Notes: generated by a model from the sequence alone, not told the origin. 64,000 nt of DNA from Sycobia sp. Sy_11 (GCA_018907035.1 JACCIC010000301.1:186001-250000); one strand, 5' to 3'. Counted from the first letter of the stretch, positions 21,321 to 32,530 are shown. Numbers and translations: made by a program.

Positions 21321-21999
21321 TTAGGGTGGCACGTAATTATTGATGAGGTTCAAGCTATTTCTTCGGGAGGGGCTTCTAGGCCTGTATTGACGCTCTCTTA
21401 CTGTCCTCTTACTCTCTTACTAGAAGAAGGACTTTGATTTCTAGTGACCCTTGATGCTTTGCTGAATTATTTGGCATTGGGCTTTGTCTTTTATCTCTGC
21501 TCAACCGTCTTTGCAATGAGCCTCTGCCATACTTCTTCCCTGATGTCAGTATTGACGTTGGCGGTTCAGCTTATTTAACTCGTTTTGTTTGGTCCTTGTC
21601 TAATGTTGCTAATCTTCATTATCTGTTCGTTATCCCATAAGATGAGTTCACTACTGTATCAGATAGTTCACTGCTGATGGTGATTCCTTATAGCGACGAC
21701 TTAGTTCTCATTTTAGCTCAATTTGTTGATCTAAAGATTGTAACATGTCTATCGAATCAAAGTCCACTCTGTCGATTTTATCTAAACAGGTTGGATGTAG
21801 ATTCCTATAGGCCGTATTCAGCTATGCTACATATAGTAGAGATGGCGATACCTTTTCTAACAGCGCCTTCATTTCCATAAGTTATAATCCTAATAAGTCA
21901 TGAGGACCTTGTATCCTATCTCTGAGTTCCCCTTCGAATCTGAACGTATAGACTATGGGCCGGAATTGGTATCGTAGAGCTACTTAAGAGCTACTTAAG

Positions 22000-22210
22000 T
22001 GCTCTATTGTCTACCATTTTTTATGGATCACTCGATTTCGGAGAGCTTTCATGTCGTCATCTGTCTTGGAATTTTGTACCTTTACCTCTTAAACGTGCTT
22101 TTCTGCCAAATATTCTGTGTAGCCTTTTCTCCTCCTCATTGAATGTATCGCTTGTGGTTTGTTTCGTAGTATTTCAATACAATCGTTCAACGTTGTTATC
22201 TAGATAGGTC
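22000..22210 (-). pseudogene. gag: SAP-type gag fragment
   Basis: The minus strand reads FNEEEKRLHRIFGRKARLRG and then DDMKALRNRVI, matching the gag remnants at 44614 on the plus strand (DDIEALRNRMIFFELRRLF) and near 600-740. It lies upstream of the Gypsy RT remnant in the same orientation, as gag should. Confidence 0.6.
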
Positions 22211-22230
22211 AGTGTTGCTCGCGTAGCCAT

Positions 22231-23188
22231 GTAAATATTTGGCAATTCCTAGGTATAGCAACTTTTTATTTTAATTAATTTCGTTTCTTTAAATGTCTCT
22301 CTTTCCGAAAAATTATATGTACGTATATTTATTTATTATTTGTTTTTATTATATTTGATTATTTATTATTTATATTTGTAATATTTAAGTTACCGACGTG
22401 TTTATTCCGGGATTGAATTTATTTTGTTCGTTCTATCATATGGATTATTAAAATTTGTCGTTTCCATGTAAATCTGTCTTTGCGTATATAATGTCATATT
22501 TATTAAACTGCCTATTTATTCATGAAATTTGTTTCACAAATTCACTTTCTTTTTCTTATTTTAATTATTTACATGATTATTTAAGATTCTACATATTTAG
22601 TTATAATTATTCCTTAGAGTATTTAATATATTATAAAATATTTATATACGTATTCCTTTTCCTTTACATTTCATCAAAATTTTTATTTCCATACTATTAT
22701 TTCGTACTTTTTATTTTAAAATATATAATTATACTTAGCTTTATTCTCCTTTTAAAAATGTTAATCTGAATCCATATATCCTCTTTATTTTCTTTATATA
22801 CTAGTTTTAAAAATATTCCAGTCTTCCAGAAAAATCTTATAAAAATCTACTACTAATAATAATTCTTATGTATCATATGTTGTTCTAATGGTACTAGGCA
22901 ATGAAGATTTTTCGAAAATACCACATCCCAATCACAAAAAAGTCTTGTAAAAAGTCTTTTAGCGTCAAATAAAAGTAAAGCAAATTTAAAAAAAAAGAGG
23001 AAAAAAATGATTATAAATTATTACTCAATCTCATTTCAACAGTGGTAGGTGTAAGTACCTATCTATAAAATATAGAATACTTTCCTATACTATAGTCCCT
23101 ACAGTGCATAGATTAGAACTACACAATTGTGCACTCATGGCTGGACTTAATGTGACACTAGCAGATTAGCAAGTTGATAATAAATTAT

Positions 23189-23190
<2 letters not shown>
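22231..23190. other. AT-rich DNA, nothing recognised
   Basis: T-rich sequence; the 104-residue open frame at 22455-22769 is a Phe/Tyr/Ile/Leu-rich product of base composition. No element end was recognised. Confidence 0.5.

Positions 23191-23241
<51 letters not shown>
23191..23241. repeat. (TA)n microsatellite
   Basis: About 50 bp of TA dinucleotides. Confidence 0.95.
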
Positions 23242-23246
<5 letters not shown>

Positions 23247-23764
23247 ACCGCCGAAATCGGTGGCTGTAATAATTAAATGTTTAAAATTACGAATGCCCCG
23301 CGTGATCGCGAGATGCTCGTGTTGAGTCGCAACAGTACGTACGAGACTATCGGCCAGAGTGAGGAACGCAAGAGGAGCGAGCGCTTTGCCTTCTTCAGCT
23401 TCAACCAGTAAATTAACCTTATGTAATCTCCCTTTTCTTTGACACTTATTATATACACATTATGGACGAAATATTATATATTATTTATAGAAGAATTAGA
23501 TAACGAGCTTTGTGAAAAATCTTAATATATAAACAGACTAAAGCTAAAACTATATAGAGTATATTATTCTGAAAAGGTAGGATAATAGGAGGGACACAAT
23601 AATATCTGCTTATGATATCATATAAAAGAAAAGGATAGCAAATAGTTAAACTCAAGAGCAATAGCAACAATGAAATTACAATATTAAATTTAAAATATTA
23701 ATTACAATATTAAATTAGATAATATTAGAATATTTTTACTAAATAAATTAGAAATTACAACATT
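23242..23764. other. Unassigned; LTR-like start at 23244
   Basis: After the (TA)n tract comes TGTTACCGCCGAAATCGGTG and a GC-richer 150 bp. The TGTTAC start is LTR-like, but no matching CA end or second copy was found in the window. Confidence 0.3.
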
Positions 23765-24040
23765 AACAATATTAAATTAATAAATACTTTTATCGGTTTT
23801 ACAATCTTTATAATCATATATTATTATATAATATATATTAGCTAAAATAATGACAGTCAGGCTGTCGTTGTTTATGATCACCCCCGTAGAATCTGAAATA
23901 AAATTTATTACTACAATAAATTATATCAGAAAATTAAAAATAAAAATAATAAATAAAATAAAATAAAAATACTAAAAGTACTTATTCTATGTTAGTAAAG
24001 GACAGCCTGACTGCCACCACCACCTTAAATTTAGGATCAC

Positions 24041-24095
24041 CTTCTTGTCCGACGTCTCGAACCGCTTCGGTGCATCCTCAGAAACTAAACTAAAC
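24041..24095 (-). ncRNA. Diverged hammerhead-like motif
   Basis: Minus strand CTGAGGA, a stem II with ACCG/CGGT around AAG, then GAGACGTC. Both core boxes deviate (CTGAGGA for CTGATGA, GAGAC for GAAAC), so it is probably inactive, but the layout of stems I and II is the same as in the other copies. Confidence 0.4.
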
Positions 24096-24189
24096 TGAAA
24101 AACCGAGCATGCTACTTGATATACCCCATCCCCACTCTAAATTTATTAGTTTAACATTTATAGGACCCACCTTTTTTCTTAAATGCGAA

Positions 24190-24690
24190 ATACAAATTCT
24201 ATATTACTAAGGAATGATAAGTGTTGTCCAATTTACTCAACTCTAACATTAGAGAATTGGAACTTTTCAAAATATGATTATTTTCAAGAGTTTCTCTTTT
24301 ATTTTTATTCGTAATACCATGTTCCAAAATATTTACATTTTCAAATCATATACCATTCATGCTTCGTAAGCTATATTACTGTGCATATAGTCTTTGTTTT
24401 AGGTACCTTTCCGTTTGTCCAATATAATACTTGCCACAATCTTTACAGTTTATTTCATATACTACTGCTGTTTTCAAACATTTATTATCCTTATCTTTAC
24501 AATTATTAAATAGCTTTCTAATATTATTATTGTTTCTAAAGTAAACTTGAATCTTATGTTCTTTAAATGCACTTCTAATTGTTTCAGATAATCGTCTTAC
24601 ATATGGTAATACCACGATTTTATTATTATTATCCCTCTTTTCCATATTACGTTCTCTAGTTCTATTATAAATTTGATCCACTATCTCTGT
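24190..24690 (-). pseudogene. PLE RT C-terminus and GIY-YIG remnant
   Basis: The minus strand encodes KIVVLPYVRRLSETIRSAF, VYFRNNNNIRKLFNNC, VVYEINCKDCGKYYIGQTER and YLKQRLYAQ, then a stop and a short deletion where the central part of the nuclease (the His-containing helix) should be. It resumes as ILEHGITNKNKRETLEN. CxxC and the YIG-type motif are intact; the deletion removes conserved residues. Confidence 0.82.
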
Positions 24691-25640
24691 GTTTGTGTGT
24701 AATACGGTCTTTATGTTTCCTCGGTGCCTGTGACGTTTATATCATGCGATATGAATGAATCAGACACTCCTTGACGCCGGGATCGCCGCACTCGGCGCTG
24801 TTGCTTCTAGGTTCGGTGATTGAGCGTTGCGCGTGAACAGATAGACTGAGTCTTCGATTATAATCGATCTGTTCGACGCGGCTCTTTGTTACTCGCGTAA
24901 TTTTCCCTTGTATTTGGTTTCCCTTTTATGAGCGTTTGTGATTAATTGCGTCGTTATACTATGTATGTTCTATAGTAAAAATTGTTATTTGTTAAGTTCT
25001 TGTTGTTTCGCAAGTGTTAATTTAGATATCAAAAGTGAACAAGACCCGAACGCGCGATCTTTGTGCCTGAGGTTGTAAGCGGCAGTTCAAGGCTGTTCCT
25101 TCCTTCTGCGCAGTGTGGGCTGCTCCTGTCCCGAAGACTTTTAGTACTCTGCCGCATGTTGGATTTGTCTATCGGCTTCGATTAACTCTTCCGCTATTAA
25201 ACTATTTAAAGGCGAGGGTAATTAAGCTCTTTGATTAGTAAACGTACAAATCTTCGAGGGCTGTTCCCTCATTTATTATAGTTCTTGTGTCAGTTATAAA
25301 TTAATTATTAATATTCGGTAAGATGCGTCTCATTTATTGGTACCAATAAGAAATAGTTATAATTTTAGTAGTAATAATTTCTTATATTTTGACTATAGGT
25401 TTCACAGTAAGTTTCGTTAATTCATTTGTATTCATTTTTATTTCAATAAATAATAGTGTTCAAATATAATACTTTGCTCGAGCTTTTCCCTCAAATCGTG
25501 TGGGTTTTTACGACTAAGCAAGTAACATCTATATATGCTTCGCAAATTATTTTGTGTTTTTCTTTTATAAAACAAGCCATTCATTCCCATCCTCTTTTCT
25601 GGTATAAAAAATAATTCAGAATAACTTTTCACTTTCAACA
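24690..25640. other. Foreign insert within the PLE
   Basis: PLE RT coding similarity stops at about 25640 (minus strand, after IEFVDEII) and resumes at about 24690 (VDQIYNRTRERN). The roughly 950 bp between have no PLE counterpart, are GC-richer in the middle (24770-24900, 25040-25200) and read on the minus strand from TGTTGAAAGTG to near CACACAAACACA. That TG...CA form suggests a solo LTR, but no target duplication could be matched. Confidence 0.5.
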
Positions 25641-25644
25641 CAAT

Positions 25645-27115
25645 TATTTCATCCACAAACTCTATTGGATAATCATAGTTAATGAATATCTCTTTAACTT
25701 ATTTAAAATTATCTTTTCTAAAATCTCTGTGTGATAATTTGATTGGTCTTTACAGTACCTACTTTGTTTCTCGACGACTCCCTTTACAGTACCTATTTCG
25801 TTTTCGAATAGATGGTGTGAGTTAAAATTGAACAACCTACCTGACCATGTAGGTTTTCTGTATAAATTTAATTTTACTCTGTTATTCCTAACTCTAATAA
25901 TATTGACGTCTTAACTAATTCTAAAACTTAATTTATTATCTGATTCTAATTCCTTTGTATATTTAATGATATCATGGATGGAATTAAAAACATCCACCAT
26001 TTCGTCTACACACCTTTCTGGCACAATTGTAAAGATGTCATCGACATATCTTTTATAGATAATTGGTTCAAAATTCAACTTATTTGCTGCAATATTTTCT
26101 CATTTTTCCATTACCGAATTAGCAATCACCGGCGATAAAGGTGATCCCATTGGACAGCCAGATGTTTGTTCATAAAAATTATTTTGAAAAGAAAAAATTG
26201 TGCTATTGAAAACTAAATTTATTGTCTTAATAAATTCATCTTTTATTAATTTTGTGTGTATGCTAATTTCTGACCATTTTTCTTCTATAATTTCTTTAAA
26301 TAAATCCAATGGTATATTTGTAAATAAAGATACAACAACCAATGAAATCATACTATAATTATTCGGAATATTAATATCTTTAACTGCTTCATAAAAACCC
26401 CAACTATCTTTAACATAAGAGTTGGGTTTTCCAACGATCTTAACTAATATATTTGATAAAAAGTTTGAAATATTATATGTTGAAAAATTAATTGATGGTA
26501 TTATTAGTCTATAGGTCAATTGCGTTTTTGTGAATCTTATGAACCCCATAACATTGGGCTATTCTTCCATTTTCGCATTTTAAGTGTTTAAAAGTAATTT
26601 CATTAATGTAACATTTATTTTTCGATTCTTTTACTAATTCTTTCAATTTATTTTGTAGCCTATTAATATGAGGATTCTCAAGTTTCTGTAAGTTGTATTA
26701 TCCTCTCACATCTTTGTATTAATATATTCTTCCTTGTCAGATACTACTGATGCATTTTCTTTATCTGTATTCTGGAATATAATATTTGTGTTCTGTTTTA
26801 GGAAATTCTTGGCTATTTTATATTCATGTATGATGTTAGTATTTATATCATTTTGAAATCTATTTTCTTTTTTAAAATTATTAATAACCTTCAGTATTGA
26901 GATTCTACATTGTTATTTTATATCGTTATTGCAATTAACAATAGTATTTTCTACGTCAGCGATGATTTCCTTAATAGGGAATTTGTTATTTGAATAAGAT
27001 ATTCCAAATTTTGCACCTTTTGAAAGGTTATTTACAACTTCTTTTGGAATGGTAATATTTGTTAAATTTGTAAACCATTTTATATTATTATTATAAGTAT
27101 TATTTATTTGAGGCT
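25645..27115 (-). pseudogene. PLE reverse transcriptase, N-terminal and palm
   Basis: The minus strand encodes ITIPKEVVNNLSKGAKFGIS at the N-terminal end, an ENASVVSDKEEY motif, RLIIPSINFSTYNISNFLSN, motif A reading MISLVVVSLFTNIPLDL (a Val where PLE RTs have catalytic Asp), motif B FYEQTSGCPMGSPLSPVIAN and the intact catalytic box KRYVDDIFTIVPE near 26050. A TGA interrupts between motifs B and C at about 26099. Penelope RTs are telomerase-related enzymes that prime at chromosome breaks made by the nuclease. Multiple stops and the motif A change make it inactive. Confidence 0.88.
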
Positions 27116-27229
27116 GTTTTGTATTTTTTAAATGTCATTATTTTAGCTAATATATGATATGAAGACTGTAAGACCGATAAAAATGTAATTTAATTTAGAA
27201 CAGTCGACATAAGTACATATTTTAATTTT

Positions 27230-28180
27230 AAAATTAACAATAAATATTAAATAAAAATTTCTTAATTAAACAAAATCTCATAAAAATAATAATTAATAAA
27301 ATTGTACGCCTATTATTTATAATATCTAATAATACAATTGAACTTCATAATGATCAAACAAAAAAGAAAACAATATTAATAATAAATGAAGTGTTCATAT
27401 TGTAAAATAATAGGATCAGTAATCAAAAACATATAATATGCAGATGATAGCATAACATTAAACGTCGACAAGAATAGCTAGCCGAATAACAACGATAACT
27501 AAGAGATAAATCGACAACATAAATAACTAAAAATTTTAATTACAAATAATATATTATTAATAACCTCTAGAGAACTCAAGTATAATAAAAGTGTAATAAA
27601 ACCAACTTAAATAAATAGCCTTTAGACTATAAATAATTGTCACAAATAACCATATCAAGACAAGTTCATAATATTAAATTAATTGATTAATTAATTAATT
27701 AATTTTAAACATTCGAAAATATCTTTTTGTTTTTGTATTCATTTATAAAAGACAAACTCATATCTTTTGCAAGCTATCGGATAATTAATTTTGTTAAATA
27801 TGCATTAATTACTAATTACTAATTAATAATAAGTTATTATTAATAATTTTTTTTGAGTATGTGCCACATGCTCGTATACAAAAAATATGCGATAGTAATG
27901 AAATCATCAAGGATAAAGTTAAATAGACGTTAAACAATATTCGTTTCTTTTGTTACAAAAAGAATGCCTAAACACGTATTAAATAAAATATATGAAATAA
28001 AATAAGCAAAATATAACAATTATTCAACGGAAAGTAAAAATAATAATAACACTAGCATAATTATAGCAACACCACCACTACCACTACTACTACTGCTACT
28101 ACTACTAATAATACTAATAATAATACTAATAATAATAATATAGCAGCTAATATATTTGAGCCAAAAAATCCATTAGAAGC
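27230..28180. other. AT-rich DNA with ATTA and trinucleotide runs
   Basis: Includes a TTAATTAATTAATTAATTAA run near 27680 and, at 28070-28141, a run of ACC/ACT/AAT trinucleotides. No coding run was recognised. Confidence 0.6.
28070..28141 (+). repeat. Imperfect trinucleotide repeat
   Basis: CCACTACTACTACTGCTACT continuing into AATAATACTAATAATAATAC. Confidence 0.85.
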
Positions 28181-28268
28181 CAATGTAAAATTACGATACC
28201 TTAATCGTAACGATCAAAAGAATAATAATGTTAGAAGTAAAAGGCGGATTGGCCGTATATTTAATATA

Positions 28269-28271
28269 TAT

Positions 28272-28351
<80 letters not shown>
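28269..28351. repeat. (TA)n microsatellite
   Basis: About 80 bp of TA dinucleotides, the longest in the window. Confidence 0.97.
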
Positions 28352-28357
<6 letters not shown>

Positions 28358-28699
28358 AATGTAACGGTATACGTACATATTCGAATGTAAAGATTGAGTG
28401 AGTTAGCGCGCGAGGATGGCTTAGGGAATTTAGGTAATTATTCATATTAGGACAGGTAGACGTAGTTGGGGACGGATCGAAGGGCATCAGTTTTACAAAT
28501 CGACAGGGTGCATCAAATTAGTTTGGCCTCCATCGAGTGAGGATCGAGACGAGTCTGCGCAGCTAAGTTTGTTTCTAGACAGTACAGTACGAGAGATTAA
28601 ACTACGTCCAGGCTAACCATCCTAACAATTCAGAATGGGATAGTAACAACAAATAAACTGCCAGTAGTAGTGAGAAGAAGCTAAATAGTAATCGAGACT
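28352..28699 (+). other. Unassigned, possible 5' leader of the next ORF
   Basis: Mixed-composition sequence before the coiled-coil frame. Stops occur in all frames shortly upstream of 28700. No promoter motif can be called firmly. Confidence 0.3.
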
Positions 28700-29011
28700 A
28701 TGGTAGCACAGTTCAAGGAAGTAGCAGCGCTAAAACAGCAACTCCAGTTGATGCAGAATGAGTTATTTAAAGGTACGGAAGAAGCTATGGCTCAAAGAAA
28801 TTCTCTTAAACAGATTCAAGAACGAGTGAAAAATGCAAGTTCTTTAAGCAACAGCGGCGGGAGTAGCACTCAAATGGATCTACTCGTGCAAAGATGTCGG
28901 AGTATAGAATGGCAGATAAATAACTATTACAGGCAGACATATGTTTTTCGCGTATGTATTATTTATGGAAAAATAGTATTATTAAAGAAACGTGTTATTT
29001 GTGCTTATTAA
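28700..29011 (+). CDS. Possible exon encoding a coiled coil, family unknown
   Basis: The ATG at 28700 opens an uninterrupted 103-codon frame. The first 75 residues are hydrophilic and heptad-like: FKEVAALKQQLQLMQNELFK, AMAQRNSLKQIQERVKNASS, then a Ser/Gly linker (SLSNSGGSS) and MDLLVQRCRSIEWQINNYYR. After about residue 78 the composition turns into AT-rich junk (VFRVCIIYGKIVLLKKR), as if reading into an intron, although no GT donor sits exactly there. A CAC following TATGGTAG could also be an acceptor-bounded exon start. Base composition is richer than its surroundings and no transposon motif was recognised. A host exon is the favoured reading; it could also be a gag coiled coil. Confidence 0.4.
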   Translation: MVAQFKEVAALKQQLQLMQNELFKGTEEAMAQRNSLKQIQERVKNASSLSNSGGSSTQMDLLVQRCRSIEWQINNYYRQTYVFRVCIIYGKIVLLKKRVICAY

Positions 29012-29099
29012 GTTTTTATAAATTAGGATACTTTAAATTAAAGATTTTATAGCTTTTATATTTAATGTTTGTTTCTTGGAAGTAAAAGATTATTCAATT

Positions 29100-29775
29100 T
29101 CGTAATGTGACGTTCAAAAGCGTTGGTGTCACACGGACGTAACAACGGCGATTTATTGCCGTTGACTTCCGCTATTTGCCCCCTACTGTTTTGGTCACGC
29201 TTTAGCGCTGAAGCCAGGGATACGCGGGGCGGATCGCGAGATTAATCGTCGCGGCGCGTTCGCGTAATTTCGCCGTATGTAAGAGCCACACTCGAGACAG
29301 CTCCAAAACGATCGGTTGAATATTAGAGCGGAGACGAATCTAATATCCTCTAGGAGGTAGTAGGGGCGTGAGCTTCCTCGGCCTCCAGTCTACCTCACTA
29401 GCTATCCGCGCAAAACTTTAGCGGAGACTGCAATGTCCAGCGGCAATTTTCTTGCCTGCAAAGACTAGCGTCCCCCGACCTAAAGATGAGCGCGTGCTTC
29501 GCGGATTGACAATAAAAACGACGCAAGGAGATTTAGATTCACTTACTCTTTATTAATTCTATATATCTCTTACAAAACTCTAAGATACGCGCGGATCGAA
29601 CACGACTGGCAGTCTGGTTTTTGCGTGTTTGAAGGCCCGTGTTTATACCCGGGCCGCGATGCCGCCGACATTTTCTCCACTGAAAATTCGGTTGTGGAAG
29701 GGAAGACGGAGGGGGCTTTTAATAAAGACAAAGCAACCTTTGTTCCTCTATTACAATTTCTTAAATCTATCTTAG

Positions 29776-29777
<2 letters not shown>
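29100..29777. other. GC-richer segment of unknown identity
   Basis: Contains GC-rich patches (GGGGCGGATCGCGAG, GTCGCGGCGCGTTCGCG). On the minus strand near 29640-29660 there is GGGTATAAACAC, a TATA-like string. No frame longer than about 100 codons carries a motif. It could be an LTR or a promoter region; neither is provable. Confidence 0.35.

Positions 29778-29816
<39 letters not shown>
29778..29816. repeat. (TA)n microsatellite
   Basis: About 40 bp of TA dinucleotides. Overlapping open frames on both strands here are artefacts of the repeat. Confidence 0.95.
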
Positions 29817-29817
<1 letters not shown>

Positions 29818-30119
29818 GTGTAGAGAATATTAATAATACTAAATATAAAAGATTTCGATCATCAATATTAATAACAATAAACATTATAGATAATATTTGC
29901 TATTTAGTAATTATAAAGATTAGTAAAGTATAACATATAAAATATTTTGATGTAAATATTCTTCAACATAGTAGTATAAATTGGTTAATAGTACTAATTC
30001 TAGATTACAAACACAAATTTAAAAAAAACCATAATAGAAAAATAATTCATAATAATAATAATTATAATTTATATAAATATTTTATAATAATTTATAACGT
30101 ATTTATATAAATATTTTTT
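29817..30119. other. AT-rich DNA, nothing recognised
   Basis: No coding run; ends in a T-rich stretch that is the tail side of the minus-strand LINE. Confidence 0.5.
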
Positions 30120-30129
30120 TTTTCTTTTT

Positions 30130-30315
30130 TTGAGGTGGAGAAAAATCCTTTATGGATCTTGGAGACCAGACCCCGGGTATGTAGGACTCACCTGTGAGGG
30201 CATACCCACTAAAAAACTACCTCCTCAGTGCATTCCCCTCGACTGCTTCCACAGCACTGAAAAGAGTTGCGAGTCGGGGTCGGCAGGCGTGCACCGAGGA
30301 GACCTGCCCACGATG
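30130..30315 (-). repeat. R1-clade LINE 3' UTR, copy 2
   Basis: The reverse complement contains TCTCCTCGGTGCACGCCTGC, CTCTTTTCAGTGCTG and TTTTTTAGTGGGTATGC, in the same order as 14612-14810. Confidence 0.75.
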
Positions 30316-30871
30316 GCATAAATGCAGCCCAGGAACGTCTATGAGGACATTACTTCTGGATTGCGCCATCCTATTCGCCCTTGCGGGCTTACACGCCTTC
30401 TTCAATTCATCGTTTGTGGTCCAGGATGGCCTTGCAAAAATTGCAAATTCTGGACCACTTCTCAGGGCTCTCCAGCATCAGCCGGACGATATTTTCAGGC
30501 CCACATGGCCCTACGTCTCTCTAGAGGTACTCCCTTCCGAGGCCAAACACCTCGCACTGACAAAATGTGTAAAGCGCATCATTTTGGGGGAGTACAACAG
30601 TGGGCACAGTTCGGATCCGGTACTTTTCCCATCTTGTGGAGATAGGATCGAAACTGAACGTGCCCCGATAAGAGCTGCGTGAGGTGGTAATTAACCTCTC
30701 CGTGCGACCTCTGGAACCATGGCTTTAACTGACTGATTAGTCGAGCCGTCCATCGGCCGCGCGGATCCCTCTCCCAGCGCTTCTGCCATTCGGTTATCGT
30801 GGCAACTCTGGCCCGTGCAGCTGCCTCTATTCTGCCGAGAATATTTTTATTCTCGTGGACACTTTCTTTTC

Positions 30872-31487
30872 TTATGCTTGGAGATCAGTGGGTATAACAG
30901 ATGCGATTATCAGCACCGCCGACTCGGAGATCGTACGATAAGAGCTCGCGATGCGTAATGCCTCTGTACGCTGCTTTACCGACATTCTTTTTCTATATTT
31001 TTGGGCCATCAGTGCATCGGCCCATATCTCCGCGCCATATAGGATGACGGTTTCAGCTGTCCTTATGAGCAGACGCCGCTTGCAGGGTGCTGGGCCGCCG
31101 ACATTGGCCATCAACCTGCCAAGTTGCGCTGTTACTCGGGCAGCTCTATCCGCCGCTTTTTTTATTTGGCCCCAGAAGGTCAGCTTGGAATCCAGCGTCA
31201 CCCCCAAATACCTTACAGCTGCTTGGTAAGCTACTGGTACTCACCGTCGTGTCTCCAACCTGCATAAGGCGTATCTTTGGGATACGTTTCTTAGTCAGGA
31301 GCACGATCTCCGTTTTCGACGCCGCCAATTCTAACCCATTGCTCTCGATCCATCTCTTCACGCGACGCATCACCTGATTGAGTCGCATCTGTGCAGCGTC
31401 ATAATCCCTAGCGATGATGACAGCTGCTACATCATCTGCGTATCCAACCAGAAAGGTGTCCTCAGGCATCTGCATCCGGAGTATTCC
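30872..31487 (-). pseudogene. R1-clade reverse transcriptase fragment
   Basis: Minus strand: LRMQMPEDTFLVGYADDVAA (catalytic YADD intact), VIIARDYDAAQMRLNQVMRR, GLELAASKTEIVLLTKKR, then after a one-base frame change near 31200 MGVTLDSKLTFWGQIKKAAD, RAARVTAQLGRLMANVGGPA and AETVILYGAEIWADAL. It is better preserved than the 13.3-kb copy and is a clear palm/thumb segment of an R1-clade ORF2. Upstream motifs are missing, so it cannot function. Confidence 0.9.
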
Positions 31488-31769
31488 GTCATATGTTTTA
31501 GAGTCATGTTTTAGTCAATTATGTTTTAGAAGACGAAACCAGAAATTTCATAAATGTGCGAATAGATAATGGTAATTTACTTATACCTGTCTTAAATTTA
31601 CAGAAAAACAAAACAAGCCTTCAGGCAGGTGAAACGTCAGCCGAAAAGATTTGGAAAATTGAGGAAGCAACCATGTTAGAAGCGCGAAAAGACAAGATTG
31701 CAAGCAATGGAGTAAAAATCGGAATAGATATTTCTGCCGAACTGAATAGCTAATAGATGCAACTTTTAT

Positions 31770-32530
31770 CTGTACGAGGATGTATTGATAAGTTTCCGGC
31801 CTGGCCAAGAAAACCCACGTTTTGAAGAATTTTTTCTTTTTATTTCTCAACATAATCTCCTCCAAGATACATTTCTCATAGCGGTGTTCTAGTTTAGTAA
31901 TGCCATCTCTATAGACTGATTCATCAAGATCCTCAAAATACCCATTTACAGCTTCGATATTACTTCTACATAGTCTGCAGAGTAGAGAGGGTGCGACATC
32001 AATTCAAATTTCAGATCGTTGATTTTATCCATCGCAATGGTGGACGTGTGGGCTGGTGCGTTATCGTCATGAAACAAGATTTTTATCTTCGCTGAATGAG
32101 GTCGTATCATTTTTACTTCGTGGCTGAAACGTTGCAATATGTCTGCGAAGTATTGGCTTGTGATAGTTTTACTCTTTTCAAGGTAATCAATGTATATAAC
32201 ACCTCTTGCATCCGAAAAAACAGTAGCCATAACCTTCTTCGCCGAAAAAATTATTTTTGACTTTTTTGGAGTTGGTTCCCCTGGTCCACTGTTTAGACTG
32301 TTGTTTGGTTTCAGGACTGTAGTGGTGAATGGATTTTTTCGATCATATCTGCAGTTGTGACCTCAATGGAGCATCCTGAGCGAGGTTCATCAGAGGTGCT
32401 CGCACGTTCCTTTTGAAACTCGGAAACCCACTGCTTAACGGTTGAATGTGATAGGGAAGGATGTCTCCAGTGTTGACTCCATCTCTTCTTTCATTTCCTT
32501 CGGCGATTCTTAATACAAATTAAACCACAT
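31770..32530 (-). mobile_element. Second mariner, heavily deleted
   Basis: The left edge near 31770 has TACGAGGATGTATTGATAAG followed by TTTCCGGCCTGG, a mariner-type terminus. Transposase fragments on the minus strand run from about 32530 to 31775. The opposite TIR was not located, so the right boundary is uncertain. It differs from the mariner at 18 kb in terminus and protein. Confidence 0.75.
31775..32530 (-). pseudogene. Mariner transposase with two deletions
   Basis: Minus strand pieces: WVSEFQKERAST and DEPRSGCSIEVTTADMIEKI (N-terminal DNA-binding end), then a jump to SKIIFSAKKVMATVFSDARG, VIYIDYLEKSKTITSQYFAD, LFHDDNAPAHTSTIAM (second catalytic Asp), LMSHPLYSAD, and a further jump to EYFEDLDESVYRDGI-type C-terminal residues and KLEHRYEKC. 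The segment with the first Asp is missing, and so is the third-Asp region after HPLYSAD. Several stops lie in the N-terminal third. Only cross-mobilisation could ever have moved it. Confidence 0.82.

Larger units (their letters stand above)
19690..22230 (-). mobile_element. Ty3/Gypsy element remnant
   Basis: Minus strand order: SAP-type gag near 22.2-22.0 kb, low-resemblance linker, then pol with RT at about 21.3-20.4 kb and an unreadable tail to about 19.7 kb. All frames are broken. LTRs were not identified. That the gag and pol belong together is inferred from orientation, spacing and order. Confidence 0.65.
23765..27225 (-). mobile_element. Penelope-like element, longest copy
   Basis: Minus strand from about 27110 to 23765: RT N-terminal region, RT palm, (foreign insert 24690-25640), RT C-terminus, GIY-YIG remnant, 3' UTR with ribozyme-like motif, and A/T-rich end with the PLE terminus motif. 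At the other end, 27128-27225 is a plus-oriented copy of the PLE 3' end (ATTTTAGCTAATATATGAT, GACTGTAAGACCGATAAAAA, CAGTCGACATAAGTAC). The element thus has inverted 3' termini on both sides. Confidence 0.85.
30120..31490 (-). mobile_element. R1-clade LINE, 5'-truncated copy
   Basis: Minus strand: RT from the palm (31475) through the thumb, then a C-terminal region and the family 3' UTR, ending in a homopolymer tail (plus-strand T-run at 30112-30134). The 3' 180 bp match 14612-14810. It begins abruptly within the RT at about 31490, the usual 5' truncation of target-primed reverse transcription. Confidence 0.85.

Noticed and set aside
22455..22769. 104-codon ORF
   Set aside because: Phe/Tyr/Ile/Leu-rich translation of T-rich DNA, with no signal-anchor pattern that repeats elsewhere.
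28191..28487. ORF with a long Ile-Tyr repeat, and similar ones at 29570-29933
   Set aside because: They are read-through of (TA)n microsatellites.
30194..30682. 162-codon ORF on the plus strand
   Set aside because: It overlaps the antisense of the minus-strand R1-clade LINE C-terminus and 3' UTR and shows no motif of its own.
31556..31753. 65-codon plus-strand ORF
   Set aside because: Lies between the LINE and the second mariner; no motif and no support as an exon.
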